Assembly (NCBI RefSeq): GCF_001435095.1
Contig: NZ_AZFC01000015.1
Coordinates: forward strand, 325,393 to 389,392
Length of the DNA stretch: 64,000 nucleotides
From: Levilactobacillus spicheri DSM 15429
GTDB lineage: Bacteria > Bacillota > Bacilli > Lactobacillales > Lactobacillaceae
Direction of reading: 5' to 3'
Positions 42,943-51,870 of this stretch are shown in pieces. The notes below the pieces were generated by a model that was given only the letters and a program-made list of their open reading frames with translations, did not search any database and had not been told where the DNA came from. Every line of letters starts with the position of its first letter. Within the stretch, counting starts at the first letter, position 1. A program made the position numbers and the translations under genes.

Positions 42943-43205
42943 TGGCACAGACGACGGCCACCAAGCTTAAAAACCGGCTCCGCCGCACGGACGGCCAGCT
43001 GCAGGGTATCCTGAAGATGGTCGACGAGGGGCGCGACTGCCAGGACATCCTGACGCAACTGGCCGCGGTCCGCTCGGGTGTGGAACGCATCATGGGCGTC
43101 GTGGTCGCCGAAAACGTGAAGCAGTGCGTGGACGAAGACCAGTTGAGCGACCAGCAACAGGAACAATTGGCCACGGCCCTGGAATTGGTGATTAAGAACC
43201 ATTAA
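42942..43205 (+). CDS. cstR: CsoR/FrmR-family repressor, CstR-like (persulfide sensor)
   Basis: An 87-residue all-helical repressor: RLRRTDGQLQGILKMVDEGRDCQDILTQLAAVRSGVERIMGVVVAENVKQCV. (The segments quoted are consecutive helices.) Cys33 and Cys62 are the two family thiols. The copper-ligand His that precedes the second Cys by four residues in CsoR is replaced by Asn (ENVKQC), as in staphylococcal CstR, which senses reactive sulfur by cross-linking its two Cys. Operon with trxA and an ATACCC-N4-GGGTAT operator support this. A different thiol or metal signal cannot be excluded. Confidence 0.86.
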   Translation: MAQTTATKLKNRLRRTDGQLQGILKMVDEGRDCQDILTQLAAVRSGVERIMGVVVAENVKQCVDEDQLSDQQQEQLATALELVIKNH

Positions 43206-43233
43206 TCCACGTTCATTTTGATTGAGTCATGAG

Positions 43234-43268
43234 AAGGTTGTGCTCCTTGAGGGGAGGCAACCTTTTTG
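43234..43268 (+). terminator. Terminator after cstR
   Basis: AAGGTTG...CTCC / GGAG...CAACCTT then TTTTT. Confidence 0.82.
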
Positions 43269-43296
43269 CGTTGACCCATCAGAGGATGAGGCCAGC

Positions 43297-43455
43297 CGCT
43301 CCACGCCGGCGAGCAAGATGATCGTGGTGGGCACGATTCCGAAGCCCCGAAACCCACGGGTCTCCGGAACTCGGCCTTGATGTAACCTGGCCCAAGACGC
43401 CAGATAACATCAATTTCACCACGACCATCAAGTCGCCTCTGTTCCGCTCACATGG
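43297..43455 (-). repeat. Three-way-junction intergenic element, type A, copy 3
   Basis: Reverse orientation. P1 TGATCGTGGTG (43319-43329) / CACCACGACCA (43417-43427). P3 arms CCGAAGCCCCG / CGGGTCTCCGG. P2 GATGTAACCTGGC / GCCAGATAACATC. Full flanks CGCTCCACGCCGGCGAG and AAGTCGCCTCTGTTCCGCTC are present. Confidence 0.85.
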
Positions 43456-43729
43456 TGGAATACCCATCATTAACGAGATGAGCTGGCAGCTATCGTGGTG
43501 ACTCTCTAAAGTCGTCTGGTGGGGCCACCACCATTAGCTCGCACGATAACCGTGACGGGGGGAGTCTCCTTCAGCACAACGGGTAGAACCTAGGATAATG
43601 GAAACATCTCACCGCGTTAACCTGGTTATCTGAGGGGGGTAAGCAGGTAGCTGACGCCTATACTGTCTGGGATATTGCCACTTCATCACGATGACCAGGC
43701 ACGCCGTTGTTAGCCGAGAGGGAGATCAG

Positions 43730-43855
43730 AATGGGGCTCAGTAGCCTCGTTTCTGTTATCCGGGTGGGTTGCCCGGATTACAGAAAGACCGAGCTTTTAG
43801 ACTTAGGTGTTCTTCCTAAGGCTAAAAGTCGTGTCGGCTACGTTCCAGCCCCAGG
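43730..43855 (+). repeat. Three-way-junction intergenic element, type D (divergent)
   Basis: Outer pairing GGGGCT / AGCCCC (43733-43738 / 43847-43852) and GTAGCC / GGCTAC (43741-43746 / 43836-43841). P2 TCTGTTATCCGGG / CCCGGATTACAGA. P3 CTTTTAGACTTAGG / CCTAAGGCTAAAAG. The core words are GACCGAG and TCGTGTC: the G-C pair of other copies is replaced by A-T, so pairing is kept. A type-A right-end fragment (43897-43922) follows. Confidence 0.8.
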
Positions 43856-44066
43856 CTGACCGACCGGTAGGCGCTGGCCTCGGCAACGTACCTGCGACCA
43901 TCTTGCTCGCCGGCGTGAAGCGGTTGTTAACAACACTGTATCATTTTAGATTCCGGCCGATTCTGTAAAATGGGTGGCAATTCGGCGGGGAGTTTTCTAT
44001 CATAGAAGAAGAAACGATGCGGCCGGGGCGGACGTCCCCGGACCCCACGAAAGGAGTGTGACTGGT

Positions 44067-44909
44067 GTGCCAGAAACCTCAGTCATTGTTCAAGAAAATA
44101 CGGCCTTGCGGACCCAGTTGACCCCGGAGAACCTGCAGTTTTGGGACCAGCTGGAGCCCCTCTTACGGCAAGACCCGCGCCTGCAGGATGAAGAGACGCT
44201 TCAGGAATATTTAAACACGCAATTAACGGCGCTGGTGGCGGCGCAGAAGCAGGGACAGACCGCCGCAGCCTATTACCATGGCGACCCCATCGCCGCCGCC
44301 CAGCGGCTGATGAAGGGGCCCAAACGCCGTCCCTGGTGGTGGACGCACGACCTGTGGTTCCCACTAGGGCTCTTCGTCGTCGGGCTGGTCCTGCCGACCA
44401 TCATCCTGCCCGCCGTCCCGCTCCAACTCTTAGCGGTCGGCGTCCAACTGGTCTTGCTGGTGGTGGCCCTCGCACTGGGCATCTGGCTGACGCCGAACCT
44501 GGGGCCACGGGGCCGGGCGATTGGCTGGGGCGTCATCGTCGTGGCGCTTCTGGTCGCCCTGAACCTGGTCGGCCGGTCCTTACCCGCGGTGGGGCTGGTG
44601 TACATCACGCGCAAGGGCGGCAGCATCTTCTTGCTCCTGTTCGCCGTGGTGCTGACCGGCCTAATCCTCTGGGACCAACGGCGGCACCCGGATTCCTGGC
44701 TGCCGGCGCTGATCGCCGCGCTGTGGATCATGACGGTGCTGGGGCTGTTGGCCCGGATGGCCCCGACGGCGGGGCTGATGGCGACCTCGACGGGGACCTT
44801 GATGATTGGCGCCGGGACCCTGGTGGGCGACGTCAGCATCCTGGTCAGTGGCTGGCACATCTGGCGGCAGCGACAGGCGCTCCGGATGACCCACCATTCT
44901 GATGATTAA
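44067..44909 (+). CDS. DUF1129-family membrane protein
   Basis: A 280-residue protein: about 100 N-terminal cytoplasmic residues (LQFWDQLEPLLRQDPRLQDEETLQEYLNTQL, helical and acidic), then about seven hydrophobic segments and a short basic end. This matches the lactobacillar DUF1129 layout. The start is GTG 44067, 10 nt after AAGGAG (44051-44056); the frame is open further upstream but without signals. Role unknown; family members are often near DNA-maintenance or cell-envelope genes. Confidence 0.8.
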   Translation: MPETSVIVQENTALRTQLTPENLQFWDQLEPLLRQDPRLQDEETLQEYLNTQLTALVAAQKQGQTAAAYYHGDPIAAAQRLMKGPKRRPWWWTHDLWFPLGLFVVGLVLPTIILPAVPLQLLAVGVQLVLLVVALALGIWLTPNLGPRGRAIGWGVIVVALLVALNLVGRSLPAVGLVYITRKGGSIFLLLFAVVLTGLILWDQRRHPDSWLPALIAALWIMTVLGLLARMAPTAGLMATSTGTLMIGAGTLVGDVSILVSGWHIWRQRQALRMTHHSDD

Positions 44910-44918
44910 CCGGAAATA

Positions 44919-44996
44919 GAGTGGGACAAAAGGCGGTTAACTGGCGAGCATGAACGGTGTTAAGCGGAACCAGCTGCCTTTTGGCGCGCGTTTCGA
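44919..44996 (+). repeat. Intergenic repeat, family E, copy 1
   Basis: GTGGGACAAAAGGCGGTTAA and AAGCGGAACCAGCTGCC...GGCGCGCGTTTCG match the copy at 62099-62157, with an extra 20-odd nt inserted here. Both copies sit between a stop codon and a terminator. Confidence 0.7.
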
Positions 44997-45020
44997 CACG
45001 AGATAATAGTTGGAGAACAC

Positions 45021-45062
45021 AAAAGAGTCTGGGACTTTAAGCATGTCTCAGACTCTTTTTAT
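45021..45062. terminator. Bidirectional terminator between DUF1129 and LCP genes
   Basis: AAAAGAGTCTGgGAC / GTCtCAGACTCTTTT with 9-nt loop and T-run. Confidence 0.88.
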
Positions 45063-45114
45063 TGGGTTAGGTGAGCTAGTTAAACGCCCACTCCAGCATT
45101 TCAGTTGTTTTCGG

Positions 45115-46122
45115 TCAGAACCCGGCTGGCTCCAAGGCATCGGTGGTGAAGGTGTTCACCGCCGGCAGGTCGAGGTCGGCCCGTAAGCCCTTGGAGACCT
45201 GGTCAATCGTGGCTTGCGGCGCGATCTGGTAGTCGATGCCGTTAATCACGGCCGGCTTGCCCTGCAGGGTCTGGGATTGCACGTGCCGGCTGGTGTGGCC
45301 GTACTTGGTGCGAATCCACAGCAGGTCCTGGAAGGTCATGTTGGTCTGCAGGTTATTCTTCAGCGAGCTCAGCACGTTTTGGTACCGTGGTAAGGACTTG
45401 AGACTGGCTTCCTTCAGGACCAACGCCTTGATGATCTGGCGTTGCCGCTGTTGCCGGCCGTAGTCGCCCAGCGGGTCTTGGTCCCGCATCCGCGAGTAAG
45501 CCAGCGCGCTGGCCCCGTTCAGGTGAATGGACTTGCCCTTCACCACGTTGGCCTGTTGGTAATGGAACGTCAGCGGTGGCGTGACGGTGACCCCGCCCAC
45601 GGCATCGATCATCTTTTCCAGGCCGCCCATGTTGAGCAGGACGTAGTAGTGGATGGGGATGTTGACCAGGTGCTCGACCGTCTTGATGGTCGTTTCCGGC
45701 CCGTACAGTGGAAAGGCGGCGTTGATCTTTTCATCATCTTGTTGACTACCGTAGATGTTGACCAGGGTATCCCGCGGAATACTGGTCAGTTTAGCAGTCT
45801 GCTTCTTCGGATTGATCGTGGCGACGATCATGGTGTCGGTCCGTCCGACGTCGTGCCGCCCCAGGGCCCCGGTGTCGGTTCCCAGCAGCAGGACCGCGAA
45901 GGGTTTGCCGCTGGTCAACGCCGTGTCACTCGGCTTGGTGGGCAGGGCCCGGTAGGTTTGCGAGAACGTGTTTTTCGCGTTGTGGTAGGCAAACCAAGCG
46001 TACAGACCGCCGGCTAGTAACAGTAAACACAGCAGCGCAATCAGCCACTTCAACTTGCGTGAGTGGTTGACGTGCCGCGCTTCCTCCCGTGGTGGTAATG
46101 GTTCTTCTGGCGTTTCATTCAT
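45115..46122 (-). CDS. LytR-CpsA-Psr (LCP) family cell-wall glycopolymer ligase
   Basis: A 335-residue membrane-anchored enzyme: charged cytoplasmic start, one helix (about 27-47), then the extracellular LCP domain with FAVLLLGTDTGALGRHDVGRTDTMIVATINPK, TSIPRDTLVNI, INAAFPLYGPE and ALAYSRMRDQDPLGDYGRQQRQRQII (Arg residues binding the pyrophosphate). It transfers teichoic acid or polysaccharide from lipid carrier to peptidoglycan. AGGGGGGAT precedes ATG 46122. Monocistronic, divergent from luxS. Confidence 0.93.
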   Translation of the reverse strand: MNETPEEPLPPREEARHVNHSRKLKWLIALLCLLLLAGGLYAWFAYHNAKNTFSQTYRALPTKPSDTALTSGKPFAVLLLGTDTGALGRHDVGRTDTMIVATINPKKQTAKLTSIPRDTLVNIYGSQQDDEKINAAFPLYGPETTIKTVEHLVNIPIHYYVLLNMGGLEKMIDAVGGVTVTPPLTFHYQQANVVKGKSIHLNGASALAYSRMRDQDPLGDYGRQQRQRQIIKALVLKEASLKSLPRYQNVLSSLKNNLQTNMTFQDLLWIRTKYGHTSRHVQSQTLQGKPAVINGIDYQIAPQATIDQVSKGLRADLDLPAVNTFTTDALEPAGF

Positions 46123-46320
46123 GTAAATCCCCCCTCTGACGATTCAACTCCAGTATAAGCATTCCGGAAAACAATGAGATGATTTGAACGCGCGATTCGG
46201 ACAATCTTTGTCCTTTCTTAGGAGTCTTTAGTAAGTTGAAAATAATTAGCGAGGGCCCCCCGAATGGTGTACAGTAGAGGAGTACCACCACTAGAAATGT
46301 TAAAGGGAGTTGGCAAACAT

Positions 46321-46794
46321 ATGGCAAAAGTAGAAAGCTTTACGCTCGATCATACGGCAGTGAAGGCCCCATACGTGCGGTTGATTACGCGCGAGACGGG
46401 TCAAAAGGGTGACGTGATCTCGAACTTTGATTTACGGCTCGTGCAACCCAACACGAACGCCATTCCAACGGCCGGGTTACATACCATCGAACATTTATTG
46501 GCCGGTTACTTACGGGACGAGATGAGCGGCGTCATCGACTGCTCACCGTTCGGTTGTCGGACCGGGTTCCACTTGATCACTTGGGGCGAACAATCCACTG
46601 AAGAAGTGGCCAAGGCCCTCAAGGCGTCCCTCCACCGGATCGCGTACGACACGGAATGGAAAGACGTTCAAGGAACCGACAAGTACAGTTGTGGGAACTA
46701 CAAGGACCACAGCCTCTTCTCCGCGAAGGAATGGTGCAAGGACATCCTCGACAAGGGAATCTCAAAGGACCCGTTCACCCGCGAAGTCATCTAA
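46321..46794 (+). CDS. luxS: S-ribosylhomocysteine lyase LuxS
   Basis: A 157-residue metalloenzyme splitting S-ribosylhomocysteine into homocysteine and the AI-2 precursor DPD. Metal ligands His54 and His58 in HTIEH and Cys124 in SCGNYKDHS; general acid/base Glu57 and Cys79 in [11 protein letters not shown] 46321 follows AAGGGAG; an upstream ATG at 46264 lies in the promoter region. Completes the methyl cycle and may feed AI-2 signalling. The AI-2E-family permease at 5308 is far away and not an obvious partner. Confidence 0.96.
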   Translation: MAKVESFTLDHTAVKAPYVRLITRETGQKGDVISNFDLRLVQPNTNAIPTAGLHTIEHLLAGYLRDEMSGVIDCSPFGCRTGFHLITWGEQSTEEVAKALKASLHRIAYDTEWKDVQGTDKYSCGNYKDHSLFSAKEWCKDILDKGISKDPFTREVI

Positions 46795-46819
46795 CAGACG
46801 CCCCACCCAAAACCTACCG

Positions 46820-46853
46820 AAGCGAGCGGCCAGCGATGGCGGCCCGCTTTTTT
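46820..46853 (+). terminator. Terminator after luxS
   Basis: AGCGaGCGGCC / GGCCcGCT with loop, then six T. Confidence 0.8.
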
Positions 46854-47003
46854 GTGGTGGGGTCGTTGCCGATTGGTCGGCGATGTGGGGGACCAACGCT
46901 CCAGCACGGTTACGCCGTTGACCTTGACAACTTGGGCTAGGCAAGGGCGCCCGAATCGGGTAGGATACATAATGGAGAAAAAGATATAGGGAGTGGATTT
47001 TTA

Positions 47004-48110
47004 ATGTGTTGGCGAAAGTTTTGGCGGGGTGTCCTGTTGGTGGGGACCCTGGGTTGGCTATGGGGGCCCTCGGTGGGTGTGGCGCACGCGATGCCCGTCG
47101 TTCATCAACGCTCATCCGGGCTGATTGCGACCCGCACGCGGCTGTTGAACGACTACCGGGTCAAGACCTGGTCGCAACCACGGCACTACCGCCACGCGAA
47201 GCACCTCCACAACTTAAACGTCATCAAGCGGGCGCAGGGCCGCGCGGTCACCTTTAAGACGGCCTACCTGTTGCCGAATCCGGGTTACCGGCACCAGGCG
47301 TGGGGCAACCCCCAGGGGATGGCCCTGGTCGGCCGGTACCTCTACGTAGTTTATTGCCCGACGGCCTGGAAGAATCGCGGCCGCATCGTGCGCTTCGACC
47401 GCACCAAGTTGGCGGCCCTCAAGGCCACGCCGCGCCAGCTGCAACGCGCGTACACCAAGGCGGCCAAACACAGTCACCAAGAGGCGGCGATTCGGCGGGC
47501 CATCAAGGTGGGGCCGGCCTTCATCACCGGCCACGGCCAATCGCTGGCCTATAACTGGAAGGACCACCACCTCTACATGTGGTGCGACCGGGAATCCGCC
47601 CCGCGGGTCCCGACCAATCAGTACGGCTACATCAACCGGATCAGCGCCCGGTCGTTGCGGCCCAACCACCAGATTCGCTTCCGCTTGCGGAGTCGTCACC
47701 TGGCCGTTCCGGGCGGCCACGTGCTGGCCTTTGACAAGCAGGGCCGCGCCTACTTCTGGACCCGGCCCTCGGCGCACCGGGTCAACCTCTACCAGGGCAA
47801 GATCACGCTGCACCACGTTTCGTTTCGGCTGACCCATCAGGTCCTGCGCCACTCGCCGGGCCCGCGGGTACAAAATATCGGGTACAACCCACACAACGGG
47901 CGGCTGTACCTGGTCTCCGATGATTCCGTGGCCAGTCTGCCGGTCAAAAGCCTGCGGGGGCACGGCCACCTGACGGGCAAGCGCGTGCGCTGGACCGGCT
48001 TCACGCCCCGGCGGGAGTTCGAGGCGCTGGCCTTCACGCCGAACGGCCGGACCTACCTGATGAGCAACCACAATCCCGAGATCTTAAAGAGCACGGGGAC
48101 CAAGTGGTAA
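47004..48110 (+). CDS. Secreted protein of unknown function (beta-propeller-like), tandem copy 1
   Basis: A 368-residue basic protein with a signal peptide (cleavage about AHA-M, residue 29). The mature part has recurring short beta-type segments such as GRYLYVVYCPTAWKNRGRIVRFD, GHGQSLAYNWKDHHLYMW, DKQGRAYFWTRPS and NPHNGRLYLVSDDSVASLP, suggesting a propeller built of degenerate repeats. The ends of the segments resemble SMP-30/NHL-type blades, but no domain is recognised with confidence. GGGAGTGG precedes ATG 47004. A paralogue follows at 48343. No anchor visible; very Arg/His-rich, so charge-based wall binding is possible. Confidence 0.75.
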   Translation: MCWRKFWRGVLLVGTLGWLWGPSVGVAHAMPVVHQRSSGLIATRTRLLNDYRVKTWSQPRHYRHAKHLHNLNVIKRAQGRAVTFKTAYLLPNPGYRHQAWGNPQGMALVGRYLYVVYCPTAWKNRGRIVRFDRTKLAALKATPRQLQRAYTKAAKHSHQEAAIRRAIKVGPAFITGHGQSLAYNWKDHHLYMWCDRESAPRVPTNQYGYINRISARSLRPNHQIRFRLRSRHLAVPGGHVLAFDKQGRAYFWTRPSAHRVNLYQGKITLHHVSFRLTHQVLRHSPGPRVQNIGYNPHNGRLYLVSDDSVASLPVKSLRGHGHLTGKRVRWTGFTPRREFEALAFTPNGRTYLMSNHNPEILKSTGTKW

Positions 48111-48161
48111 CGAACCGCCGCGCACCAACGGTTCTTGGCGCTCCCAAAGTTCATAAAAAGC

Positions 48162-48212
48162 AACCAGCCAGAAAATCCTCGTGAAGTTGAGAATTTCCTG
48201 GCTGGTTTTTTT
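48162..48212 (+). terminator. Terminator between the tandem secreted genes
   Basis: AACCAGCCAG...ATCCTC / GAGAAT...CTGGCTGGTT then T-run; same architecture as the terminators at 11733 and 62171. Confidence 0.88.
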
Positions 48213-48342
48213 GCGTCCACGGTCTGCCCGCCGGCGCGTCGTCAAGGCGGTTAGGTCAGTACCCTAATTGAAAGTTTTCGGTGCCGATGATCGGTGGGGT
48301 GGGGGTATATTGGGACCAGTTCAACGGGGGGAGTGAGGCGTC

Positions 48343-49434
48343 ATGCGTTGGCGACGATTACTAGCAATGACTCTGATGGTGGGCCTGGTGGGGGCCCCGG
48401 CGCTGCCGGTCCAAGCGGCGACCGTTCACCAGGCCACGGGCGCGTTGACCACGGGCAAGACCCGGGTCTTAAACGATGATCTGGTCCATTTTAAGGCGGT
48501 GCCCAGGTCCTACGCGCCATCGCCGAATCTGCACGGAAGCGAGACCATCGCGTCCAATCAGGGGGCGGCGGTGACGTTTACCACCAAGTACCTGTTGCCG
48601 CTACCGGGATATCACGGTGAATCCTGGGGCAACCCGCAAAGCATGGTCACGGTGGGGCGGTACGTCTACATCGTTTACTGCCCGACCACCTGGGAGAACC
48701 GCGGCCGCATCGTGCGGTTTGACCAGACCAAGTTGGCCCAGTTGCGGGTGACACCGCGCCAGCTCCAGCAAGTCTTTGCGGCGAAAATGGCGGGGAACCC
48801 GCGGGAGACGGCGATCGCCGGGGCCATCAAAATCGGCCCGGCATTCACCACCGGGCACGGCCAGTCGCTCGCCTACAATTGGCGGGACCACCAGTTTTAT
48901 ATGTGGCAGGACCGCGAATCCGCGCCGCGGGTCCCCATCACCCAAGAGGGGGTCCTACAACGGATCAGTCCGCAAACGTTGCGGCCGGTTCGCCAACTGC
49001 GGTTCCGGCTGCGCGACGGCCACTTCGCCGTTCCGGGCGGCCACGTGCTGACCTTCGACAAGCAGGGTCGAGCCTACTTCTGGACCCGTCCGTCCGCGTC
49101 GAAGATCTACCTGTACCAGGGCACAATCGGGGCCACACGGGTCCACTTCCGCCTGACCAGCCAGGTGCTGGACCACGGACCGGGCACGCGGGTGCAGAGC
49201 ATGGCCTACAACCCGCAAAACGACCGGCTGTACCTGGTCTCGGACGATTCGATCGCCAGCCTGCCAGTCAGCGGGCTCGGGGGCAGCGGGCATTTGACCG
49301 CCAGCGACGTGCGTTGGACCGGCTTTGCCGGCACCCGGGAGTTCGAGGCCCTGAACTTCACGGCGGCGGGTCGGGCGACGCTCCTGACCAACCACGACCC
49401 GGAGATCCTGCAAAGTACGACCACGAGTTGGTGA
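48343..49434 (+). CDS. Secreted protein of unknown function (beta-propeller-like), tandem copy 2
   Basis: A 363-residue paralogue of the protein at 47004, co-linear throughout: signal peptide ending VQAA, GRYVYIVYCPTTWENRGRIVRFDQTKL, GHGQSLAYNWRDHQFYMWQDRESAPRVP, GGHVLTFDKQGRAYFWTRPSA and NPQNDRLYLVSDDSIASLP. The single Cys in YCPT is kept; it is less basic than copy 1. GGGGGGAG precedes ATG 48343. Each copy has its own promoter and terminator, so they can be expressed separately. The block GGHVL.FDKQGRAYFWTRPSA is the most conserved and may form the active face. Confidence 0.75.
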   Translation: MRWRRLLAMTLMVGLVGAPALPVQAATVHQATGALTTGKTRVLNDDLVHFKAVPRSYAPSPNLHGSETIASNQGAAVTFTTKYLLPLPGYHGESWGNPQSMVTVGRYVYIVYCPTTWENRGRIVRFDQTKLAQLRVTPRQLQQVFAAKMAGNPRETAIAGAIKIGPAFTTGHGQSLAYNWRDHQFYMWQDRESAPRVPITQEGVLQRISPQTLRPVRQLRFRLRDGHFAVPGGHVLTFDKQGRAYFWTRPSASKIYLYQGTIGATRVHFRLTSQVLDHGPGTRVQSMAYNPQNDRLYLVSDDSIASLPVSGLGGSGHLTASDVRWTGFAGTREFEALNFTAAGRATLLTNHDPEILQSTTTSW

Positions 49435-49456
49435 CGGTCCCATTTTAAGCACACAA

Positions 49457-49495
49457 AAACGGCGCGCCAATCTGACACAAATTGGCGCGCCGTTT
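49457..49495. terminator. Bidirectional terminator between secreted gene and GH31 gene
   Basis: AAACGGCGCGCCAAT / ATTGGCGCGCCGTTT, 15 bp perfect with a 9-nt loop. Confidence 0.88.
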
Positions 49496-49516
49496 AGTGG
49501 TTAAACGTGGTTTAAA

Positions 49517-51817
49517 TTAAAGCGTGATCTCAGCGGTTGTTCCGTTCAGAGCGGTCTTCGTGATCTGGCCGTTTTCGTGAACGTAGATGGTAGCTGAGCC
49601 GGTTAAGCCGTCGGTCGTGACGGTCAGCGTGTTGCCGGAACGGTCAACCGTGACGTGACCTGCGTCTTGACCCTTTTCGTTAACGACAGCCACGGTCGTG
49701 GAGCCTTCCACCATGTCGAAGAGGTGAATGTCCAGGTCCTTGGTGAAGTCGTATTCGGCGTGAACCGCTTGAGGGTTCCGTAACAGAATCGTGTTTTGCC
49801 GTGCCAAGACTGGCAGGCTCAATTCATCGTAGGTCTTGGTGAGCCACTTGCCGCCTTCAGGGATGTCGTAGAATTCGTTGTCGTCGATGATGCTGGTCCA
49901 CTTGCCGGCTGGCAGGTAGAAGTGCACCTTGCCTTCAGGGTTGAAGACAGGGGCGACCAACAGTTGACTCCCGAACATGTACTGGTTGGCGATGGTGTGG
50001 GTGTTGTAGTCGTCCGTAAAGTTGAACCACATTGGCCGCATCAGCGGGTTCCCGTAAGCCGCATCGTGCGCCGCTTGGGTGTACAGGTATGGCATCAGGG
50101 AAAGCTTCAAGTTGACGTACTTCCGCGTGTTGACCACGGCTTCGTCATCGAAGTTCCATGGCACCCGGTAAACGTCACTGCCGTGGTAACGGCTGTGGGA
50201 AGATAACAGGCCGAATTGAGACCAACGCTTGTACAGGTCTGGCGTTGGCGTGTCGGGACCGTCTTCGAACCCACCGATATCGTGACTCCAGAAGCCAAAG
50301 CCGGAGCTCAGGAAGGAGAGACCACCGTGCAAGGTGTCGGACATGGACTTGAAGTTGGACAGGCAGTCACCACCCCAGTGAACAGGGAACTTCTGGGAGC
50401 CGACCGTTGCGGAGCGGGCGAAGACGACCGCTTCTTCTTGACCCTTTTCTTGGGCCATGATGTCGTAAACGGCTTGGTTGTATTGTAACGTGTAGTAGTT
50501 GTGTTCGCGCTTTGGATCGGAGCCATCGAAGAAGACGGCGTCGTCCACGGGGATCCGTTCACCAAAGTCGGTCTTGAAGCAGTCCACACCCATGTCGAGC
50601 AGGGCCTTTAACTTGCTTTGGTACCACTTAACAGCGTCGGGGTTGGTAAAGTCCACGAAGGCGTTCCCGGCTTGCCAGAGGTCCCATTGCCAGACGGTGC
50701 CATCTTCACGCTTGATGAAGTAGCCCTTCTTCTTGCCTTCTTCAAACATTGGGCCTTGTTGGGCGATGTAAGGGTTTAACCAGACACAGACCTTGATGCC
50801 CTTGTCGTGGATCCGCTTGATCAGGCCGGCTGGGTCTGGGAATTCGTCGCGGTCCCATTCCATGTTGCTCCACTGGAAGCCCTTTTGCCAGAAGCAGTCA
50901 AAGTGGAAGACGTCTAGCGGAATGTGACGTTCTTGCATCCCGTCGATAAACTTCATAACGGTCTTTTCACTGTAGTCGGTGGTGAACGACGTGGTCAACC
51001 AGAGACCGAAGGACCAAGCTGGTGGTAATTGGATACCACCGGTCAGTTGGGTGTACTTGTGTAAGATTTCTTGGGGCGTTGGGCCGTAGATCACGTAGTA
51101 CTGCAGGGATTGCCCCTCAACACTAAATTGAACCCGGTCAACGTTTTCGGAAGCGATTTCATAATCAACCGTTTGTGGTTGGTCAACGAAGACCCCGTAC
51201 CCCTCGTTGCTGATGTAGAACGGGATGTTCTTGTAGGATTGTTCGGAACCGGTCCCACCGTCTTGGTTGGTCGTCCGGACTTCTTGGCCATTCTTGACGA
51301 AGTTACCGAACCGTTCGCCTAACCCGTAGATCTTTTCGTCCACGCCGATGGAGAGTTGTTCACGCATGTAGTGCACACCGGTGTCGTGGTTCAAGATTTC
51401 GCCTTGGGCCTTGAAATGAGATGAGGTGACTTCGCGACCGTCAGCCGTGAAGGACATGTCGAATTCATCGCGCAATGGCAGGGTAACGGCCAACTTACCG
51501 CTCTTCAATGAGGCCTTTTTGTCGGTCACATCGATTTGGACGTCGGGGTCCAGGTTGTTGAGCTTGTAGGATGGGCCGTGCGTGTCTTGGTCAAAGTGGG
51601 TTAACTTAACCCCGATGACGTCTTCAACGGGGGAGGTCAACTTGATCGTCGTCATCCCTAAGTTGAGTTCGTCCCCACGCGTCTTGATCCGCTTGTAAGG
51701 TGCGTAGACGGTTAAATCCTTACCGTCCTGTTTTGCAGAGAATGCTTCAGCTGGTGAGTTAACGTCGTATTCGTCGCGAGTCAGCCAATAACCATTCGTA
51801 AACTTCAAAATAGCCAC
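49517..51817 (-). CDS. xylS: GH31 alpha-xylosidase (YicI/XylS type)
   Basis: A 766-residue cytoplasmic enzyme removing alpha-1,6-xylosyl units (isoprimeverose and similar). N-terminal beta-sandwich, then the barrel with HFDCFWQKGFQWSNMEWDRDEFPD (about 305-328), nucleophile Asp417 in KTDFGERIP and acid/base Asp484 in WGGD, both in the YicI positions, then FWSHDIGGFED. The RIP after KTDFGE separates YicI-type xylosidases from maltases. The start is GTG 51817 after AGAGGAAG. Regulated by a cre box (51918) and a palindrome (51871). Codons are less GC-rich and more uniform than neighbours, consistent with high expression. Confidence 0.9.
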   Translation of the reverse strand: MAILKFTNGYWLTRDEYDVNSPAEAFSAKQDGKDLTVYAPYKRIKTRGDELNLGMTTIKLTSPVEDVIGVKLTHFDQDTHGPSYKLNNLDPDVQIDVTDKKASLKSGKLAVTLPLRDEFDMSFTADGREVTSSHFKAQGEILNHDTGVHYMREQLSIGVDEKIYGLGERFGNFVKNGQEVRTTNQDGGTGSEQSYKNIPFYISNEGYGVFVDQPQTVDYEIASENVDRVQFSVEGQSLQYYVIYGPTPQEILHKYTQLTGGIQLPPAWSFGLWLTTSFTTDYSEKTVMKFIDGMQERHIPLDVFHFDCFWQKGFQWSNMEWDRDEFPDPAGLIKRIHDKGIKVCVWLNPYIAQQGPMFEEGKKKGYFIKREDGTVWQWDLWQAGNAFVDFTNPDAVKWYQSKLKALLDMGVDCFKTDFGERIPVDDAVFFDGSDPKREHNYYTLQYNQAVYDIMAQEKGQEEAVVFARSATVGSQKFPVHWGGDCLSNFKSMSDTLHGGLSFLSSGFGFWSHDIGGFEDGPDTPTPDLYKRWSQFGLLSSHSRYHGSDVYRVPWNFDDEAVVNTRKYVNLKLSLMPYLYTQAAHDAAYGNPLMRPMWFNFTDDYNTHTIANQYMFGSQLLVAPVFNPEGKVHFYLPAGKWTSIIDDNEFYDIPEGGKWLTKTYDELSLPVLARQNTILLRNPQAVHAEYDFTKDLDIHLFDMVEGSTTVAVVNEKGQDAGHVTVDRSGNTLTVTTDGLTGSATIYVHENGQITKTALNGTTAEITL

Positions 51818-51870
51818 TTCCTCTTAATTTTTTTAAAAACGAAGACATTGTGTTAGTTATGTAATGGCCA

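Noticed and set aside
42942-43205. Copper sensor CsoR as the identity of the trxA-linked repressor
   Set aside because: The copper-ligand His is Asn, and no copA or copZ is nearby; CstR fits better, though not proven.
47214-48071. Long antisense reading frame (285 codons) opposite the first propeller-like gene
   Set aside because: It is a shadow of a GC-rich gene: no ribosome site, skewed Arg/Gly/Val composition, no protein-like pattern.
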